Shown one piece after another: positions 57,093 through 64,000 of a stretch of 64,000 bases of DNA. The position numbers and the translations under genes are program-made. The notes beneath the pieces were generated by a model. It worked only from the letters and a program-made list of their open reading frames with translations. It was not told the DNA's origin and did not search any database. Source of the stretch: Diphasiastrum complanatum (Eukaryota; Streptophyta; Lycopodiopsida; Lycopodiales; Lycopodiaceae); NCBI GenBank assembly GCA_029204225.1, contig CM055094.1, positions 32,291,841 to 32,355,840 on the forward strand, read 5' to 3'. Numbering within the stretch: the first letter of the stretch is position 1; every line of letters begins with the position of its first letter.

Positions 57093-58880
57093 ACACGTGA
57101 CATTGACTGCTTTTTTTTTACTTTACAGAATTTTACGTAAATTTTAGTCCTAGCAAAAATTGTAAGCCATATATATTGATTTGTGTCCTATCAGAGCACA
57201 TGCATATAATCACTCGAAACAAATGTAAAATCCGTCATGCATGTCAAAATCACTCTGAGAATCAACATGCAATCACTCCATGCAAGCACAATACCACAAA
57301 TTAGGAAGTTGAATAGCATGTAATCAGAACAATTTCAAATTTTGCCAATTTTACTCACAAAATTGCAAAACTTCAGATGATCAAAACTTTGGCTACAAGA
57401 CACCAAATTGGGTATTGTAAAGCTCATAACAGAGGTAGACATAGTGATCAAGACACTTGCCACATAAGCTTGCCACCTAGGCTTCACATGTGCGAGATCA
57501 GAGTAGCCAAAAATCTGTAGGAGGGCGCACTTTTTTTAGACCAATTGATCAAAAAACATGCAAACACCTCACCAAGACCAAAAGTGATGCTACCAACAGT
57601 CTTAAATGGTCTATTATACCTCCATAAAGCATTCATACAGGTACTATGAAGGATTATAGGCTGAGAACAAAGATTTATTGATTTGTAGAAGTCAAAATAG
57701 CTTCAAACTTGATGGACATGAAGCACAAGCCATTGGCCATCAATTTACAGATCTGATAGCCTGTTGAAAAGGTGAAAAGGAATGCTAATCATGATGTAAA
57801 AAATCCATAATGATCTCCTTGTGGATCTAGAGAGATCCATCCCCCAAAAATCACCAAAAATGGTCATTTTTTGCACTTTTTTGACTTTTTACAAGCTCAA
57901 TTGCTGGAATTCTTGGCTCTAACTTCAAGGAAAGCTTCAAAAGACTTTGATTCACCTCTTTACAAGCTCTACATGGTGTTTTACAACCATCTACCATCCA
58001 ACTTATGAAAAAACAAGCAATTTTTTTGATTTTTAGCTCTTTTCCGATTTTTTCTTCACTGTAAAGTGGAAATTCATGACAAACATCACTTTCTCTAGCA
58101 CATGCAAAATAGTTTACACAATTATAACCATCTAGTTGATCTGATCTTGCTAAATTTTGGTTCTTACTATCTATTTTGTGTCAAAAAGCGTGAAAAACCA
58201 AGCAGTTTTGACCAAAAGATAGCTAGAATCATAAATCATTGAAAGATCCAACATGCATCATTAATTTCATCACTAATATGAAGGTACACTTGCTGGAAAA
58301 TTCATATCTACATAATATTGAGTTACACAACAAAAAGCTCCAAAAAGACACAAATTTGCTTTCAAGGACAATTCTCCATAAACCACAAAAAAATCAAGAG
58401 AGACATGGATCTTAGTAACATGTAAATTGAACTTGGGAAGATCCACCAACTTGCACACCTGGATGAGAATACTAGTTAATCTCCACCAAAATTCCAATGA
58501 AAAGCACCACTCTCCAAGTTTTCCGATCTTCATAAGCCTTGCTTTGATATTTCTATAAGGAAAAGCTCCTCAAGATCCTGCTTACAAGACAAACACAATG
58601 GAGAAACCACCCAACCAAGTAGAAGCAACCAATCAACTCTAGCCACCCCCAAGCCATGGACTAGGAAGCATGAAAGTAGAGTGAGAGCCTGACAATGAAT
58701 GTTGGACCTTTCTGTGCCTCCCTAATCGGTCAGATCTAGAGGGCAAAGACGAGGTTTGGATCTCCAACCAGGTGATTTGTCATGTAGTAACGGGCTTCGA
58801 TCCAATGGGGAGAGGGCTAAGCAACGAAAGAAGAGTGAGAATCTAGGCTTGCTAAGGTTGTCAGTCTTAGCTTCGGATCT
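57093..58880. other. 1.8-kb stretch with no recognised gene
   Basis: AT-rich with no supported frame. Its minus-strand text (CCAGCAAGTG, CAGGTGTGCAAG, many short sentences of 'ctccaaaaag') resembles copia leaders stylistically but I could not align it to one. Confidence 0.5.
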
Positions 58881-59608
<728 letters not shown>

Positions 59609-59611
59609 TCA

Positions 59612-60140
59612 AGGCAATGGGCGAGTAACGATGACGAGTAATCATAGTGGGTGAGTAATAAGTGGCGAGTAATAGACAGTGGGTGAGTAATGATGGTGCA
59701 TAATAGACAGTGGGCGAGTAATAAAATTATAACTCGTCGATGTAGTACAAGACATATCAAGATGTAAACATGCCTCTGTACTGATGGTGAGTTATAATAA
59801 TGAACAAAAAAAGAAAGAAAACTCAATTGGTGAGAAATAGAAAAAGATGAAAAAATAAAAAATGGCAGGAAATTTGAACTGGTGAGTAATAACTTATTAC
59901 TCGCCGAGCTGCAAGGTGCTAGATCTGAGCATTCTAAGCATGTTGTGAAGAGGACGAGTAAAGTTATTTTAAAAAATCTTGTGATTTTGCAATTGGCGAG
60001 TTATAGTCACAGTAGACGAGTAATAGACATTACTCGCCGAGCTGACTGATGATGCATCAAGGTTTGCTCAGGCCTCTGAAAGAGTGGCAAGTAAAAAAAA
60101 TGACAAAAAAGTGGAAAAAACACAGTAGGTGAGTAATTAA
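59612..60140. repeat. Cluster of GAGTAAT / ATTACTC motifs
   Basis: At least ten GAGTAA words (near 59623, 59636, 59652, 59666, 59683, 59714, 59880, 59963, 60015, 60130), usually within GGCGAGTAAT or GGTGAGTAAT. Two reverse TTACTCGCC words occur near 59893 and 60030, and further variants (GAGTTATA, GAGAAATA). Spacing varies from 13 to 160 bp. The cluster begins exactly where the two R2 copies stop matching. Confidence 0.85.
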
Positions 60141-60182
60141 CCTGTCAAAAAGAGAGAAAATAACAAAAAAATACAAACTAAA

Positions 60183-60396
60183 AAATCGTGGAATAGCCTA
60201 GATTTGTGTAGCATTCATCTTTGTTGATTTTGGTCTTTTTCTTGGTTGGTTTATTCATGCTCATCTAGGCTTCCTTGGCTCTAGATCTTCTCCTCAAAAG
60301 AGGTTGATCTTCTCAAGGGAAGTGAACAATGAAAGAAAACCTACCTACAAGATCCTATTGACCACTCCATGATTTTCTTAGTGAAAGGGAGAAGAG
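60183..60396. repeat. Dispersed repeat R1, copy 2
   Basis: Second copy of R1. Instead of a long GA tract it ends in GGGAGAAGAGAAAGAGATAC, which may be the ancestral state from which the GA expansion at 59109 arose. Confidence 0.9.
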
Positions 60397-62080
60397 AAAG
60401 AGATACACAATTTCACATAGTTCCTCTTGACAAAGCAAGACCAAACTCTTTGAAGCCTTTATTCATAAACCAACAAGGTACAGTAAAGCTGAAAAGTAAA
60501 ATACAGTACAGTAAAGCACCATATAGCATAACCACTCTCAAAACATCCAGTTGATACCTGCCAACATCCCACAACACAAAACCGCATGAGCTAGTACAGT
60601 GGGGAAGACAGGTGTCATAGTTGAGCGTTAGTTGTTATCCATGTCTAAAAGAAGTTATACTACTTATTAGCATAAATAGCAATTTAAATCATAGCCCAAT
60701 CTTCCCAAACGCAAAGACAATTTTTTAGCGATAGGTTAAGCCCCTCCATTAGCATATCAAGGCGAGTGCCATGCTGATCAGTTTTTGGGCATTGGTCCGT
60801 ATCAGTTCATTTTGTTTACAACAAAATTATGAAAAGTTTTCATCCTATATATTAATTATCGCTAAAAAAAATGGTGTGAACACATGTGCCAGTGGTAGAG
60901 CAAATCCGTGCTATTCTAACTCGACGACGTAAGGAACGTCACGCACTACTGTCCATACTCCTGAGCATATCCATGCTTTCAAGTTGTATCTCAACATAAT
61001 CTGATATGACAACTGAATGGGTAATAAATTTGCACAAGCCATGGTTGAATAGTGTAGTTACGAGTGAACTCACGTTTATCGTAGCTCCATATCCAACTCG
61101 TGGTTTTTTAAGACCTTGTATCGAATAGGCTTTATCTTATTAGTGAAGTTCTCATGGTTTTTACAAGGTATTAGGGTAGATCTGTGCCATTCTAATCCTT
61201 TTTTTAAGAACCGTTTATCTTACACAAATCCATGTTGTCCAAGATAATTTGCAGAGAAACATTGCTTCGGGATAGCGTGGGTGTCATTATATGCAGAATA
61301 GTTTCATTAATTATGAAGTGATATAGTCAAACTGAGTAAAAACCAACTAATTTCCGTATTTAGAATCATTATTAGTCACCTAGAATGGAATATATTTGTA
61401 AAGAGACACCTTACCTTTCGAGCATAGGTGATGCTTGCAAAGTCTGAAAACTGTTTGGAAAACTCATACCTGGATGATCGTAGTAGTGACTTCTTGTGAG
61501 GATGCCATGTCCCTCGAGTGCTCTTGCCTTCCTTAGACTTAAATCGGTCATAACGTTATTGTTAGATATTGTGAAAACGATAATAAGCACGTTAGGTAGA
61601 GCCTACCACTCATTGCTTATATAAGTCTAAAGCGAATGGTTTAATGTGCATACTTGTGCAAATGCTTATAGCTTTATGGTTCGAAAACGAACCTAATAAA
61701 AACCGAAGATAGTAGTAATATTTGATGCTACAAAGAGCGCAAGTTTTATTTGTTAGTGCTTAGACACAGTAGCATTCCCTTTGAAATAGCAATCATTCAA
61801 AAGTATGATAGTAAACAGGTTAAAGCATGAGGTATACTAATCATAATCAGAACATGCCAGTATCTGAGTTGTATGTTTTGTATAATAACATGATACTATA
61901 ATGGCTTCGTCTCTGGAGTATGTATGTAACCTTTCGTTACTTATGGAACAACCAAACATTCATACTGTCCTTTGAAGGATAGTAAAGCCTATTGTATACT
62001 GTAGTTATCAAACCAAACTTTCATCCTTTCATATCTATGATAAAGAGTTTGAATCCACACAACCATTCATAAGGTAAGAA
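60397..62080. other. 1.7-kb stretch with no recognised gene
   Basis: No frame above about 60 codons and no motif identified. Confidence 0.55.
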
Positions 62081-62400
62081 GTGCTTCATCACTGGTCATT
62101 AAGAAGCTTTTGTCTCAACCCACCATATGTGATGCATATTTATCATTATCATGCTTACAAAGTATGTGGAAGAAGCACTGATTCATCGCTGGTCCATCGC
62201 TGGATAGCTTACCATATATATCCATTTTTTGAGTATCTAACTCAAGACAAATTGTTGCAGGTCATATATCTTCAAAAAACTTCTACACAGTTGAGCATGC
62301 TTCATTGCTGGATATTATTTATAAAAAAATATCAAACAAAAAATGTGTATGAACCCTCGCTGATCCATCGCTAGACAACGGATTCATACCATCACGTTTA
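62081..62400. repeat. Loose repeats of the word CATCGCTGG
   Basis: CATCACTGGTC, CATCGCTGGTCCATCGCTGG, CATTGCTGGATA and CCATCGCTAGAC occur at about 62088, 62183-62205, 62303 and 62365. Spacing is irregular (about 60-100 bp). A frame of 97 codons runs through it without a known domain. Confidence 0.5.
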
Positions 62401-63165
<765 letters not shown>

Positions 63166-63765
63166 CTCTACTTCTGTTGTGTAGTGTTTGGGCTTATTGC
63201 AAAAGCCTCTCGCCATATTCTAGAATATTCCATGTCGTACCCAGAATCGCACAAAAATGAATCAACCACAAATGTGTGTAGTAGAGTGAGTTTGGCCTCC
63301 TTATATAGAGCCTAGAACCACCTATGCATAGACATGCAAGGTCCTAACTCCCCTATACATAGATTCTACAAGAAAATCGGAGCGACTGCAGTGGAAAGAA
63401 GAGCAGAGATGCAACAAGTGAATGAACTGTGTGAGTCATTGGGTTGAGGGAGCATTTCATTGTCAGTGAATGGTTCATGTACAATGTGTGTTTAAGAATG
63501 TTGTTGCTAATGTATGAATTGTTCTAACAATGGCTAGAACTACTTGTGATCAGTGGACACAATCACTCAGAAAGAGAGCTACTTAACAGTCACAAATGCA
63601 AGAGACTAAGCAAGTGACTGAGGTGTCATAGATCACCATGCACTGAGCTGAACCAAGAAAGAATCAATAACATTCTTGCAATAACAGTAATGAATGGCAC
63701 AGTAAATTATGTACATCAATTAATTGGATGGACAATACATTTGTACACATCTACAATATCGATGT
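63166..63765. other. No recognised gene
   Basis: AT-rich spacer without supported frames. Confidence 0.5.
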
Positions 63766-63990
63766 GTGAATCATTGACATAGAAATGCCAATTACTATAA
63801 ATCACTAACATAGAAATGTCAACTACTGTTACCTACTACAGAAAGAAACATCAATCCATAGCAGTGTGCCACATTGTAGAATACTACAAAACAATTAGTG
63901 ATGGAAGGTGGAAACATCACATCAGTAATACTACATGAATCATTGACATAGAAATGTCAGCTGCTATTGCCTGCTGCAGGAAGAACGTGA
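63766..63990. repeat. Short interspersed repeats (three copies)
   Basis: AATCATTGACATAGAAATG-like units start near 63770, 63799 and 63937. The second and third extend further into CTACTG/CTGCTA TTGCCTGCTGCAGGAAGAA-like text, about 50 bp in all. Confidence 0.8.
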
Positions 63991-64000
63991 ACGCTGAGTA

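Noticed and set aside
63766-63990. CRISPR-like array
   Set aside because: Only three uneven, diverged units in plant DNA, with irregular spacing and no associated genes.

Overview
The window is nuclear DNA from a land plant. Most of it is layered, decaying transposable elements. One apparently intact host gene stands out, plus a broken host-like gene that may be the most unusual item here. Evidence for a plant: Ty1/copia and Ty3/gypsy polyproteins with plant-type motifs, copia primer-binding sites of the TGGTATCAGAGC type, GT-AG introns, long GA/CT microsatellites, and a gene closely resembling plant F-box/kelch SKIP4. A beta-class DNA methyltransferase-like pseudogene hints at a non-seed plant (fern, lycophyte, moss or liverwort); that last step is inference from remembered families, not a database search.

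Layout. 1-8826: a three-level nest. A gypsy pol relic (1-376, 7079-8826) was hit by a copia-type LTR of family A, now a solo LTR (377-1078 and 6693-7078, TSD GATCA). That LTR was then hit by Copia-B (1079-6692, TSD TTAAT), the youngest element in the window, with a long open gag-pol frame. 8826-17205: a minus-strand gypsy fragment, a broken Copia-C, and a second, longer copy of the first gypsy family. 17512-21789 (minus): an eleven-exon pseudogene with a ParB-like region and a beta-class methyltransferase core. 21790-25930: microsatellites, minisatellites and a GC-rich tandem array split by a solo-LTR-like insertion (23473-24702, TSD GGACC). 25930-29335: a broken MULE-type transposase gene with its DDE signatures and a damaged SWIM finger. 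31080-32330: a copia gag stub and a retroelement-derived inverted repeat. 35620-39550 (minus): the SKIP4-like gene, with a single coding exon and two predicted 5' UTR exons. 43840-56080: copia relics in sequence (G minus, an LTR-like piece, F plus, A minus). Copia-A there is the internal-plus-LTR relative of the solo LTR at the left end. 56083-57092: an unrecognised broken coding region. 58880-64000: dispersed repeats joined to very long GA tracts, and an unusual cluster of GAGTAAT/ATTACTC motifs.

Where two copies can be compared, most nonsense codons in the relics are explained by C-to-T change (CAG to TAG, CGA to TGA), as expected for methylated, silenced repeats. No operon, CRISPR array, rRNA or convincing tRNA gene was seen. 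Apart from the SKIP4-like gene and Copia-B, nothing here looks able to make a full-length protein.
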